From Prostheceraeus crozeri (Eukaryota; Platyhelminthes; Polycladida; Euryleptidae), in contig CAJQUW010011295.1 of assembly GCA_907163375.1 (NCBI GenBank), positions 62,001-126,000 on the forward strand: a stretch of 64,000 nt of DNA, given 5' to 3'. The position numbers were made by a program, and so were the translations under genes. The notes beneath the pieces were generated by a model. It was not told the DNA's origin. It did not search any database and saw only the letters and a program-made list of their open reading frames with translations. Below, piece by piece: positions 11,616-24,075 of the stretch. Within the stretch, counting starts at the first letter, position 1. Each line of letters opens with the position of its first letter.

Positions 11616-13130
11616 CGTTTTTAAGATTCTGTAGTATTACCAAGTACCTCTTAAAGGCGTGTAAACTCACGAAATTTGCTACGAGAATATCTGACAGTGA
11701 AAAGTACGCGCAAGATTCTCTTGTCAATCACTTGCTTTTTCCCTCAGTTGAAAATCTACAAACCATTAAAATAATTGACTTGCACTTTTATCTGTCGAAA
11801 TATATTCAAAGTTGATGATATCTCTCCGAAGTCATAACCGCTGCAACCTTTTAGTCATTTATTGTTGCACGTTATCATGATTTATTTTGCCAAACTGTAT
11901 TGAAGTTTCAGAGTGCATTTATTTAAAAATGTATTCACTTCAATTTATTGTCCCACTCTTTGGTGCCATTTTCGGAACACGTGTTATCAGTTAAGTGAGT
12001 GTTGTGTTCCTTGCACCGTCAAAATAGATCATGGCCAGTTATCTCTTCTTTTGGAATCTAATCTACGCTTTATCGGTCTTACGCAAATAGGGAAGCCAAA
12101 AATTCAGGTTGCAATGCAACCTGTCAATGTGTGTGAGCTCTGTCCATTCAACTTGCAATCCACCGAGCATTTAAACTTTCTCGGTGCCGTTATGTAACCA
12201 ACCGAGCGCGGAGATGCCGAAAGGCAAAGGTTCAGTCGGAAATTTGTTGAGATAATGTCGATTGCAGAAATGTTCATGAGATATATCCAAAGGATATCCT
12301 CTGGCAATCTATACAGCGCGAAGACATGATAAAGCATATGATGGACAATGGTAGGTTATTTATCAGATATGTTTTCTACAAGATTGTCATAGATGTCCCT
12401 ACATCTTAATGCTGATTCAGTCAAGAAACTTCAAAAATTAAAGTTTCTCAACAAAAATGATTTAATCCTCTGTTTTCTAAGTATTGTATGAACATGCAAT
12501 TGCCATCACAAATGTTTAATAGGACCATTGAGCCAGAAACTTCTCGTCGAACTGTTTCAAGCACTGACTGGAGAAAATGCGGTGATTTATGCAAAAGCAT
12601 GTCCTTCACTTTGTCGCTGCCAAAGTCCTCTAAACAGTCGAGGCAAGGCAACAGAGGGGTGCTTGTGGTTAGAAAGAAATCTTTAGTCAAGCAATTTCAA
12701 CTCAGATGCACTGGAAACAAGTGGGATGATGAATCAATACGAAGAAGAGGAAGTTCTTATAGCTAAGTTGAAATTGAAGCGGTAACAGGAGGCAGGAATC
12801 TTACGAATAGACGTATTGAATAACTGATGTGCCTTGAAAGACAATTGTTCGGAAGGTTTGAGATCGAAATACAAATAATTACTAGAAATAAGAATGCATG
12901 TATGGTAGAATGTAATGTAGTCAATGTCATGGGTAGATCCAATTTTTTCCGCTCATGCCTCATCTGTATTATAAAAATCGCCTCGTATCTAGACCATTAC
13001 TGAAACAATTAAAGAAGGGTCCGGCCCGCTAGCAGCTTTCAAAATGCATTCAGTTCTTTTCAGTGAAGTTTCCTTTTGAGGCAACGTATTCTTTCTTGAT
13101 GTGCGGGATTTATTAATTTTACTCGTCATT

Positions 13131-13780
13131 ATATAGTCCGGCAGCCAGAACGAGTTTCTGCAGGGAACGAGGTCGAAAATGAGAATTCCACAGAATGATG
13201 TGAACCCTATGCCTACTACGAATCGGCACGTCTGCCGAGTTCTAGTGAGTTCCTCTTCTTGTCAGACAAGATCAAAGAAAAACACATGTAAATCTAATGG
13301 GACGCAAATTGCAGTTTTTGACTAAAATGAAACTTTGTATGTTTTCTGTGATTAAATGAAAAGTACTAAGCCCGTAGTTATAATTTTTGGCATGGAATGT
13401 CTTCAGGTCATTTCCTATGATGTGCATGTGCTTTTATCATGCATCTAATCGGCAAAGTATGCGAGAACGTGGCTGAATGTGGATAAAGTAGATCAAAACG
13501 TTTGCCGACATTGAGAGGCTCGCCAAATCTAAATGCGTTTAGCTATATACACATGGGTACATGAAAATGAAAGGAAGTGACCTGAAGACAACGCATGTCC
13601 AAAATTATAACTACGGGTTTAGTACTTTTTGCTTAATCAGAGAAAACATACAAAGTTTCATTTTAGCCAAAACTGCAATTTGCGTCCAACGTAGTAGGCA
13701 TAGGGTGTACATCATTCTGTGAAAGTCTCATTTTCGGCCTCGTTCCCTGCAGAAACTCGTTGTGGCTGCCAGACTATATA
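13131..13780. mobile_element. long-armed foldback MITE (family D)
   Basis: The ends TATAGTCCGGCAGCC and GGCTGCCAGACTATA are inverted copies of each other, followed inward by ACGAGTTTCTGCAGGGAACG and its complement. The arms run about 283 bp on the left and 205 bp on the right; the left arm has about 78 extra bases. They continue to a shared CCTGAAGAC / GTCTTCAGG core. The interior is noncoding. TA or TATA flanks both ends. A solo end of a similar type lies at 19868-19915. Confidence 0.8.
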
Positions 13781-14538
13781 GAATAGAAATTAAGTGTTGG
13801 ACTACCGTCTGCGTGTAAGTGTGAAATTAAGTGTTGGCGTCATTGCAAACGACCAGCGTTGCCGGATCGGCTGCCGAGATAATCGAACTCGGGGCAGCGC
13901 CCTTCATTCTGTCTCTGTAGCCGTCCGACTGGTCTCTAAATTCAATGCCCGGTAGAATCAGGCTTAAGTCATCACATGGCTCACATATTCGGATTTGTCC
14001 TTTTCGCATGAAATGAGTGCATGCGTTTCGGATAATTGTGAATTTGTGATCCTTTATAGGCCTCTAACTGTCAGTTGACTCACTTCTGTTCAAATTTATC
14101 TTGTGGACGTCTGAAGTTGGTGTCAGTTGAAGTTTTGCCGAACTGATCGAGTAATTTCACAAAACCCGTATTTTCCCAGGAGTGACACATGAAGCAAATA
14201 CGCATGTTGAGAATCTTCCTGACCTGACTGACAACTTCTCCATGACATTGGAGCTGGTTCGTCATCGGAGATCAATCTAAAGCACATTATAAATCCTCTG
14301 AATTTTCGCGCTGTGTTGATCAAATAAAGGAGACAATGATCTAATTCTTCGAGGAAAAATTTAGTCAAAAATCTCTTTATAAAACTGATGAGAAATATGG
14401 ATCTGAAAATGCATTTCGTCTTCGATGCATGACTGCTCCATCCTCAGTGATGCCATGAGTCGATCAATTAATTATCCGTCTTATGTACAAGCGGACTGAG
14501 TCCATTCGTAAATCATTGATTTCGGACAGGATATCTGG
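13781..14538. other. gene-free stretch
   Basis: No repeat or gene signature recognised. Overlapping minus-strand open frames at 14080-14368 show no known domain. Confidence 0.4.
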
Positions 14539-15273
14539 CACGGATACGGAGTCGGAGTTGAAGTCCTATCAAATGATTGGACTCCGACTCCAGCCTATAA
14601 CTAGACCCAAAATAAAATAATACAAGCAAATTATTTATCCTCGTGCATAGCTGTCATTGTCTTGATGTCAACTTTCTCCGTCAAACAAAAGTACAGAGAC
14701 AGCAGTGCATGCAAAGTTTATAATAGTTGAGGGAATGATCCGTGATAATGAAAAAAGGATTGTCTTTTCACTCGGCGATTTAGTAGAGAAGACAAGCCTT
14801 CCCAGCCTCGATCACACCTACGCACCAATGGTCACATCACAGTCAAAAATGAAATACTAGTTTGTTTGGGAACATTACATCTTACCCTCACGTTAATCGT
14901 CTGTGATGTCTCCTCCAAAGCGAATATTAAAATCGAAAATGTACCCATATTTTTTGGAGAAGGATGGGGATTTTCCTGTCTGGTAGAGACTGTAAAAAAA
15001 CTCTGTGAAGCACACATCAAGAAGATGGAAGCAGCCGAGTCATATGCATCCAACTGAAAGCGACATTTGAAAAACTTTCATCAAAAATGATGGATAAATG
15101 ATACAATGATGACTAAATATCGGTTCAGGTTAGCCTATAATGATCTATGATGTAGGCTACCAATAAATTTTTCAAAAAACTAAGTTTATATAGGGCCTAC
15201 GCCACCCGGAGTCGGAGTCCTATCAACCCCCGTAGTCGGAGTCCTATCAAAATGATAGGACTCCGCATCCCTG
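14539..15273. mobile_element. hAT-like MITE family B, longest copy (735 bp)
   Basis: It begins CACGGATACGGAGTCGGAG, a decayed form of CAGGGATGCGGAGT, and ends GACTCCGCATCCCTG. The flanks are ATATCTGG (14531-14538) and ATACCTGG (15274-15281), an 8-bp target duplication with one mismatch, as expected of hAT transposition. Hairpin words GGAGTCCTATCA/TGATAGGACTCC lie near both ends. The central 450 bp are shared with the copy at 41.6 kb and stay mostly open on the minus strand in both, so they may be a remnant of the parent transposase. I cannot match that peptide to a known hAT domain. Confidence 0.8.
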
Positions 15274-16169
15274 ATACCTGGTTAGTTGTATTAAATGCTC
15301 TATGCATGCCTTGACAGTACAATTGAAAAAAATGAAAAAAATCGTTCGCCTTGTACTGTATGTCCAACTTGTGGAGTAAAGGGATTCATGACTCCCCTTG
15401 GCTACGTCACTAGAAATGCAGCCAAGTCTGCAAGAAAGAGGATGTTAGCTTTCGTCTGCCCAATTGCATCCTGTCAATATTAAACATATGTCCATGTTAA
15501 TATTAGAAAGTTTAGAACCCATTTGCAATTATTTGGTTTTCCAGACGTGTGCTGAACTTCAGTGCAGCTTCCATCGTTACCTCGTAAAATATGATAGCCG
15601 GATAGACATCGATGTTTACTCTGTAAATAAATTGGAATGCTTTGACAAACAAATCACTTCTTACTGAATAAATATCTCGTAACCGGACATCACATCAATA
15701 TGTAAATGCAATTTGAACGATCGTCAAAGCGCTAATTGCTGTCGGAATTCTTAAGATCATGAGAACGTCATAAGCAGAGCAATATTTCACTGATGACAGT
15801 AATGGCCATACGCGAGGCTTTTTTAAGGCCAGAAGTATCGCTGACACATCAGTTCATCAGTTCAATGTTATTTCCTGTGTGATGAATCCTGGCAAATCTT
15901 AATCTAGAAATATTCTTAGAAGACACCGACGTCCAAGCGGATAATTATATTTTTAATGTTTTCTTGTCAAATAATTGCACAGATTAACGTTGCTAATTTA
16001 GGTTAATTGAAATTTCTTTTATATAACTGGTTCCACCTTCAATGACATGTTCGTTCTTGTTTACAATAATTTAGCAATATGTAGTCCCTGTGCAATGCAT
16101 GTATTATGTGTAAATCGCATTTTAGTAATTAAAGCGCATCTCATGTTTCAGGAGATAGACCTTCATCGA
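15274..16169. other. gene-free stretch
   Basis: No recognisable gene or repeat. Two short open frames (15295-15483 and 15464-15667) have no family signature. Confidence 0.4.
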
Positions 16170-16205
16170 TAAATATATCGCTTCGTTTATCGAGGAGTTT
16201 TGCTT
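16170..16205 (+). repeat. direct repeat flanking the LTR fossil, copy 1
   Basis: ATATCGCTTCGTTTATCGAG followed by an AGTTTTG word recurs near-identically at about 19403-19435, on the other side of the retrotransposon fossil. It could be what remains of the element's terminal repeats or a duplicated flank. Confidence 0.6.
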
Positions 16206-16211
16206 CATGAA

Positions 16212-19200
16212 GGGCTATCTCCATGCAATTATTGCAATAAACACCCAATTTTTGAGAACGTCAAATACGGCGATAAGCCAACGGTTCGACGCCGGGTCCC
16301 GTCATGCTTTCTTGTCACAACCATGCGATGACACCAGGTCACAGGCTCACCATAAGGCACCTTTTCTATCACTCCAAGCACTTCCCGATCGAGGTCGGAC
16401 TTGACTTGATGATGTCAATGAAGACGAATAGTCGCTGGGGTGTGGCAAGCTTTTGGCTTGGGGCTGGGTCGACGTGCAAATGGCGGTCCTTTCATGGCCG
16501 GTAGCAGTTGATGCGGGCAGGTGTTAAATGTAGACGAGGCAAACGCTTCCAAGAGCCAGGCGCGCATTTTGTTGTTGTTTTCAGGAATTGGTTGAAAAGG
16601 CAATGTATCAGGAATCGGTGCATGCAACTATGCTCCTTTCTGGACATTCACAGCCATTGGTTCCTAAAAGTGTCCTTCGCAGCGAAGCTCCTGAAGGTGT
16701 TGGGTATTCTCGACCTATGGCTTGTACATGAGCGGTGGATACCGCAACAATGTCGTTAAAGGCTGACCCAACCAATGGGAAATTGTGACTTATGATACCA
16801 AGGTCTATCATTGTCTCATGAAAGAGGTAGAAGCCCTTGACAGAAGGTCTGACGTACACCATAGCGTGACAGGAGACAACACTGTCGCTGCAGATAGTTC
16901 CACTAAGGCGAGCCAGGATCGCGCCGGCGATTGTAATCGCTGACTTGTTTGCAGCAGAGAGACTGAGATCAACTGGAAGAAGGTCGGATTTGGAGAATCC
17001 AACGTCTAGACATTCGTGAAGCGACCAGAGGTTTGCCTGTGCCCAAGTATCTGTAGCGCCATTGATCGTCACATTTTGAACAAATAGACATTTCGGGTTG
17101 AAAGCGGAATAGTCCCGACCATATAGTAGGGATATATAGGTAGAGTGTCGACTCAAAAAAGTATCTGTATACAGAGAAAATTTCTATATGAAAAGATTCA
17201 GTTTTTTGCGAAGATTACGTTCCCGTGGTCCAAAAAATTATTTGAGCACTTCCAAAAAAAGTCAAAATTTGCCAATTTATATACTACCGAGATGACTCTC
17301 CTAAATAAGTAGTATGCAACAAGTTGGATATCAAAAAGGAATGAATATTTGCTAACAAGCATTCTAATTCAGCAGAAATTGAGCTGATTATCAAGGGAAT
17401 TTCATGAATTGTATTATAATGGAAGTCTTTATGAAAAAGTCACGATGCTATTGGCTGGTGCTTTCTTGGCTGAAATTTCAAGTTTTTAATTCAATTTTCG
17501 CCGGCATGATTTTATGATTCACTAAATTCATGTTTCATTTCTAGAATCTGAATCATGATGTGAACCCATTTACATCTTTCAAAGTTAAATGAAGTCGTCA
17601 TTGTCTTTTATTATGTGATTTTGCTATGCCAGTGGCAGGTTGCCTGTGACATGATAATGCTTGAGAAAATATTCTTGAGGTTGAGCATGAAAGTAATAGG
17701 AACCCACCCAATTGCTAATTTAACAAACATTAAATCTCCAAGAATCTGTGAAATACCATCATTCCTTCTGCATTACAATCATGATCACTCAATTCTGTTG
17801 TTATTTCTGCAAAACTGCAAAACTTTGCATATCTCACATTTGGTGACAATATCACCTGTATCTCCCTTGAATTCATTTAATAAAATCGAAAGTGTATACA
17901 CATTGGGGATTTAATAAATGCGGAGTTACCACTCTACCTAATATAACTACATGTACTCTATGGTCCCGACGATTTATCGACAAAGGCAGTCTAGATGTAA
18001 CTCGTGGATGATTCATGAATTTCATCTTGCGCCTTTCCCCGCGAGTAAAGATGTGATGGGAAAGGCGGATCGGTACAGAGTCGCATGCGCGACGAGGATC
18101 GCGACCTCGTCTCCGCTTGGATGTAGAATTGTAGATGCCACGTCGACGGAGCAAAACTGAGTCACAATCGAGGCGTTTTCCGAGCTTGGGGCATTTCCAG
18201 ATGTCAGGGCGTTTGTCGAGGTCTGCTGACGATTCTTTCGGCGACGAGAACGATAACATTCAAGGCACATGGGATAAGGCCTCGAATTCCAGCCTTTTGG
18301 TCCTTCAGCAAAGAGATGAAAAGGCTTACCACACTTGGGGCAGTTACTTTTGCGATATCGGTCAACATCTGTTGTGCTAGATTTCTCTCTCTCTCTCTTA
18401 AACGATGATACGGCAGAAGTCACAGCGCTGGAGAGAATGGCGTCACGAGCCATGTTTTTGCCCTCAATCATTGATACGATGTCATTCACTGCCTGGATGT
18501 GATGCTGGGATACAAAGTATCTTTCTTCAAATGTCAACGTCATAGATGCCAGCAATCAACACATCACAGATAATCATGTATCTGAAATTAACTGTAAATT
18601 TGAAAATCCAGAACACTGTTTGCTTTTTCATGGCGACGCCTGTTTTCTCAAGTGAACTGCAACAAGATAAAATGCTAAAATATTAGCAGAAGATAGTAAC
18701 AGGAGATAGTGAGTAAAGTTAAAACTACGCTAGACACAAGAATGAACAAGAGAGAGCAGGCGTGGCCATTAACCAGCAAACTTTCGAATTTATAATGAAG
18801 ACAGCGCCTACAATACAACTGTGCTGGACCTGCGCAATCGCATGAGCTCGTCGTCGACTAAGAACAAATTTCTACTCGCCCATGCACACGTGAGAGGAAA
18901 GTTCTAAAAGGTTCGTCATGCTTCTGGCGCATGGAATGAAGCTCAGCGCGAAGGACGCCGGTTGCGACCGGTATCACAGCTAATGACTTCATGGCTCAAC
19001 ACATGTGCCACAGGCTTGTCAGTAACAGTAGTAGCATCAACTTTCAACATACTATCTGCGAGAGATTCTGTTGCGCATTGAAAGAGCTGAGGACTATCCA
19101 CACTGGGATCAATCCCGCCACACTTCTGAAATAGGTTTCGAAAATGTTTCGAAGAGGTTCCATACTTCTGCTGAGACGCCGATGTCAACCTTCCGCTCTA

Positions 19201-19395
19201 GTTTTGGGCCTCAATCAGGTGGTGTTGGCGCGGTTGAAGAAACAATGGAACTTGTAATTGGAGAAGGTACCACGTGGACACTGGTGTGGGCGTTCAGTAA
19301 CGCCACGGCAACGGCCTCCGAAACAACTGCGTTGTCGAACCCGCAACCTGGAAGAGGGCAGGCTATTGTTGCAGTCATAGCGAGTCGAATGTAAG
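16212..19395 (-). mobile_element. Ty3/gypsy-type LTR retrotransposon fossil (gag, protease, start of RT)
   Basis: On the minus strand, from 19.4 kb downward, the peptides follow the order of a metazoan gypsy-type polyprotein: a gag region (VAVALLNAHTSVH and QLFQCATESLADSML words), a Cys-rich knuckle (CPKCGKP...CLECY, about 18320-18260), a protease-like region (AANKSAITIAGAIL, CHAMVYVRPSVKGFYL), the linker CPHQLLPAMKGPP, and the opening of a reverse transcriptase (VPYGEPVTWCHRMVV). The rest of RT, RNase H and integrase are absent. No intact LTRs are seen; a 32-bp imperfect direct repeat lies at both ends. The element is broken in several places and looks old. It was split later by the MITE at 17120-17962. 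Confidence 0.8.
17120..17962. mobile_element. hAT-like MITE family A, complete copy (843 bp) inside the LTR fossil
   Basis: Both ends carry the inverted repeat CATA(T/G)AGTA with AGGTAGAGTG about 20 bp further in. A perfect 8-bp target duplication GTCCCGAC lies at 17112-17119 and 17963-17970. The interior is noncoding and matches copies at 24.9-25.7 and 51.5-52.4 kb. TIRs with 8-bp duplications point to a nonautonomous hAT-superfamily element. It interrupts the protease region of the retrotransposon fossil, so it is the younger insertion. Confidence 0.88.
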
Positions 19396-19402
19396 TTAAT
19401 GA

Positions 19403-19435
19403 TATATCGCTTCGTTTATCGAGTAGTTTTGATTC
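19403..19435 (+). repeat. direct repeat flanking the LTR fossil, copy 2
   Basis: Copy of the segment at 16170-16205 (ATATCGCTTCGTTTATCGAG core), just beyond the gag end of the retrotransposon fossil. Confidence 0.6.
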
Positions 19436-22400
19436 ACCACCTAGAAAAAATGTATTTTCTCACTTAGTTTGAAACGTTTTCTTACTTTTGAATTTCAGAT
19501 GAATATTCCTTGACTAATTTGTAAAAAATACCAGTGCAATGTACGTAAAAATCAAAACAACAACAGATCAGTTATCAATTTAATTGTGATCCAGAGCAAC
19601 TTTATTTCAAGCAACAGGGTAAATCAAAACAATGGCACTGAGTAGGAACATGAACGATCTATATTTCATGAACAGATAAACTTTTTTAATACTCTGCTCC
19701 AACAGAACACCTCGACATCTCATTCCTAATCGTGTTGTGTTTGTAAGTATTAAAATTCAGAGTTCAACTTTTTTATTGCGTTCTGTAGTAAACAGACATT
19801 TTTCTTCGTGTGCTTTAATTGCCTTCACTTTGTCTAGAGGTGTACTATGCTATGTGAAAGTTTTATGTACTACCTCGTTCCCTGCACAAGTTCACGCTAG
19901 CTCCCGGACTATTACGTGAATTGACTTGAATTTCAATTACCTGAAATACATGCTTCAATTATATTTCAAATGCTTTGCTTTCAAATGCCAAGATTCCAGT
20001 AAATCGTCTTTATGCGTCTTATGCTTTCCTGCTCTTAATGACTAAACTTGACTATATTGGCCTCACAAAAGTGCAAGTTCTGTAGCTTACAATCACATAA
20101 AACAAGCAATTACGGTTCAGATGTGATTGACCAATTCCACATCTTGTTTTGGCTTTGATTTTGATCTGTCATGTCTGCAAAATGAATTTGTATAAGCATC
20201 TGTATTACTTGAGATGTGTTGATAAACACAGAAATGCAAGAACAGCTTCAAATGGCAGGGAAATATCGATGCTTCAATGTAACTTAAACAACAGCTGAGA
20301 GCTGAAGTCTGGCGAGAAAATAAACATGTATTTAACATGTAAGTTCCCTAAAGATCCACTGAAGTTTCGCATTTATTTCAAATCTGCTTTGAAAAACAGA
20401 TTGCTTAAAAGTCATTAACCACGGAACAGCAGATTCGTGTCGAGTTAAAAAAATATAATCGTGGTATCAAAATAAATTGCACTATTCGGCATTATACTTT
20501 TAATGTGAACTGGTAGGCTGCATCACATTTCAGAACTATCGGACTGACTGGCATACCCGGCAACATCTGTCCTAAAACTTTCCGGAATACATGTTGCATC
20601 CTCCTTTTAATTTTCCGATTTTTTCAGAACATTGTAAGTGACATCAATCACTCGATACATCACTTAATCCCAGATATTCTACCACACTCCCAGAAGCATC
20701 GCATCCCATTATGTGCAACCACATTATTGCGAAACTCGTTCATCGTCACGATGTCAAAACTTTCAAATAGTGGATTCAATATCTAAGTTTCAATTTATGC
20801 ATGTGTTTCTTTGTGCCACGAATATACTTTCATTACTTGTTTTGTCTTTAATTATGTTTATATTACGTTTCTGTAACCGTGTTGATTTCCCACGAGTCTC
20901 ATTATTGGGAATATGCAAATATACGTCTATTAATATTATTATTTAATGACCGACATCAATAAGAATTACTGGTCGAAGCAGACAAACAAATTTTATGAAG
21001 CTACGAATCTAGCTGATGTAGCCAGGGACATGTATGATAAATAAACGATAGCAGATGTCCCTGTTGCAACACGACGGGTTTAAAAAAATTACATTTGAAG
21101 GCAAAAAAGCATCATGACTTTTGGATTTAATACTTTCTGATTTTGTTGATCCCAGTTTTTCTCATCTTTTTAGTTGAACACCCTATTACATCTGTGAAAT
21201 GGTGTCGATAGCATGTTATTCGCAACTAAGTTGATTGTCATATCATGTTAGTGATATTTATATTAACTGAGAGTCTCAATTTCTTGAAGATATTCTAAAC
21301 CTTCGCCTTCGCCTGCATATACAGCTATAGTTGGACAGAAGGATTACTGGTTTACTTGTTCTAATACGTTCTCGCTGTGAATATACATAACACCAAAGCG
21401 ATCCACTAATGTTTAAAAAGATGCCTATTTATACGAGCAAGTTGTCCTTAAAACTACTATGTTGGGCAGCACGGTTCAACATGTTTAAAGGTAGGCAAGT
21501 ATGCACTGCATATCACAGAATTAGATTGTTCAAGTCTTTCAGTTTAGTAGAAGTGCAGACTATTTCAAAACGATGGCACATGCTGGAACCTATTAAGTGA
21601 GCAAAAAGGAATTCCTAAAGCCTTTCAGAGAAAACTTAAAAGACGTGCGCCGCATGCGGATTGTTGTCAATTCCAGCGTCTCGATTGTCACGATTCATTA
21701 ATATTCGAAGAATTCAGATCATTGCGGACAAGCTTTCTCGTTAATGTTGGTCCTTCCAATCATTATTAAAGAAGACAACAGCGCACGAAAATTGGTCCCC
21801 CTGATGATTTTACCATTCTCTTCTCAACATTCCACACTGATTGTAACTGGACAACGATGTGTGACCGAAGTGATATTAAAATATTCACGCCACTGCTGGG
21901 ATCCAAAAGGCGGCTGACAACTTATTGTTTGAGAGAGTGTGTGCCATTTTCAATACATGTAGTGTACGATATGCGACTCTTCCCTTCCGTGCTGTATATA
22001 TTTGTTGAATGAAGGTCATATGCATCATGAGAAGTTATAGATATTAAGATGGAGTCATCTCATCCTCACAAAATAAAGACAAATAAATATTTTTTGATGT
22101 TAAGCGACTTTGACTAAAGTTCAGCATTAAGCACATCCATAATGTACAAATGTACAAAAGATTGCGACCGTATTGAAGTTGAAATTGACGTCTGACAAAG
22201 TGTGGCTGACCGCTATGTGATGGACGTTTAGGAATACAAAGGGTGGGATGGAATGGTTTCACACTTTCTGAAAAGCTTGTTCTTTTCGAAAAACAAGGTT
22301 CTAAGCACGCTTTAAAACCGTAAAAAGCATTTAAAAGATCGTTTTAAAAGCCTTTTTGCACATTGTTTCATGTAAGATATGGCCTGAAAACTGGTGCATT

Positions 22401-22785
22401 TTCTCTCTGAAAAAATCACCTTTCATTTAGAAACTCGATATTAGAAGCTCGATTAAGTTTCGAAATAAATGAAAATCAGGCTTTGATGAAGTAACAGAAA
22501 ACTGGAAGAGAGCGCACGATAGTGGAAGTGACATGTTGACCGAGTTGCATTTATCAATGACGAATTTTTTGAAGCCGCTGTTATGCAGTGATGTGCGAGT
22601 GCGAAATGCCTAATGATGTCGCATGGGGAGTATCGGTCACAAAAATAGAACCCTAGTTATCATAGCAGTTTTGGAGAGAAATCAAGAAAAGTCTAGGGGA
22701 TCCAGAAGTCCCTCCCTCCGGTGAAGTGGGGTTAAGCGATGATCATATAACGCAGAGTGGTGTTAATTCTTTTGTGAACGGACTG
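19436..22785. other. gene-free stretch with a solo MITE end
   Basis: The word CCTCGTTCCCTGCA with TCCCGGACTAT at 19868-19915 resembles one terminus of the foldback MITE at 13.1 kb, but no partner end is seen nearby. Otherwise 3.3 kb of AT-rich DNA with only short open frames and no domain signature. Confidence 0.4.
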
Positions 22786-22852
22786 CAGGGATATCGATTG
22801 GTAGTCGCGGAGTCCTATCGGCATCAGATCATAGGACTCCAGATTCCAACTC
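22786..22852. mobile_element. hAT-like MITE family B, end fragment
   Basis: A CAGGGAT terminus is followed by GTCGCGGAGTCCTATC, a short loop, and GATCATAGGACTCC, matching the end hairpin of family B. Nothing of the family interior follows. From 22853 to 23299 no gene is seen. Confidence 0.6.
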
Positions 22853-23299
22853 TATTTTGATAAACAAAATATTGCATCTTCATCTACAAACAATGCTTCT
22901 CAGCCAACCTAAATCGGGACATTAACTTTGTTGCGTTGACTATCCCATACGCAAATTGTGACTTCTTGAAGTAGTAGATTCTTGCATGTCATCAAAGCGA
23001 TCATCACATCACTAAAATATTGTACAACATTTCGAGAAGAATAAAATGACATCTCCCGATCTAATTGATGTAATTCTGGCTTCAATACCCATCAATAAAT
23101 TTCCTTTGATTCAATAAATCACTTGCCACATCGAGAGAGTTGTTTATAGCATCTTATTTGACATTTCCAATTTAAGATTCTGTCAGATTCAGTAAGCATC
23201 GAAGGCGATTTTCAATAATGCAAACTATGGTGATTTTTGGTCTAAAATAATCAAGAAGCAGTTTCCCAAAGAAGTCTGCAGTTTCCTGCAGACCTTCCA

Positions 23300-24075
23300 G
23301 AGCTTCAACATTGCCTTGCCATCCCAATCCAAAAGAAACAACGCAAGGAACTTATGGAAACAGCCTCCATCCGCGACAAAGCTCGTCTGATCTCCCGAGC
23401 GGCGGACCACATCGGAGCGTGGCCTCGTGGCATGCCGATGGCCTCGATGGGTTTAGCCATCCCCCACGGGAGTTTCGTGTCCTTCTTCGTTTGTCTCTAG
23501 GCCTGCAAATCTACAGTGCCTTGAACTTGTCCTGTTTTCAACTGTGTTTTTCTTGACGTTTGGGGTAGCCATAGTGTCGTCTGTGGTTCCGGTGGCGACA
23601 GGATTGGTCTGCACAATGCGATCCGGGATACCTTATTCCACATTGCCGAAGCCTCTGTTTTCTCCACCACTCTTGAGACTGGCCATTTCATCCCAAATCC
23701 TCAACTTCGCCCTGGCGACATCACCATCTCAAACTGGTCCCGGGGCAAACCGGCAACCTTAGACATCACTGTCACCTCACCGTTGCAGCAAGCCACTATT
23801 ATCAATGCGGTGGCTGAGGAGGGTGTGGCAGCTTGTCGCCGCCAAGATGCGAAGGATAGTGCGGTTCTCAGTTCCAGCGAAGCGGCGGGCTTCGTTTTCC
23901 TCCCAATAGCCGTCGAGACTTTCCGCGCCTTGAGTTCCCGTTGCTGTGGAAACGATCAAGCTGATAGGTGGCAGATGGGCCGACCGGAATGGAGAGTAGC
24001 TTGGTAAAGCGATCGACTGGATTTTCCAGAGACTCTCTGTTTCGCCGCAACGCGGCAACGCTACTACGTTGGTTT
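23300..24075 (+). mobile_element. retrotransposon fragment: RT-associated C-terminal domain
   Basis: One plus-strand frame is open from about 23530 to 24007 and reads VVCGSGGDRIGLHNAIRD, then LRPGDITISNW.RGKPATLDITV, then SPLQQATI and FVFLPIAVETF. An upstream frame reads ISRAADHIGAWPRG. This series (Cys-Gly, HN.LRD, RP.D...W..G+..A.DVTV.SPLQ) is the C-terminal region seen behind reverse transcriptases in many invertebrate genomes. The P-D...D-V-T-V spacing suggests a restriction-like nuclease fold, which is inference. It has in-frame stops upstream, no RT core and no intact 5' end. Confidence 0.6.

Larger units (their letters stand above)
9802..13130. other. gene-free stretch
   Basis: No supported host gene. 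It holds the 61-bp direct repeat pair at 10973 and 11555. An open frame at 12448-12690 (-), reading LPCLDCLEDFGSDKVKDM, overlaps one of similar length on the plus strand. I recognise neither and call neither a gene. Confidence 0.4.

Noticed and set aside
12448-12766. Overlapping open frames on both strands near 12.5-12.7 kb
   Set aside because: Each is about 80-90 codons without recognised motifs, and neither strand is favoured.
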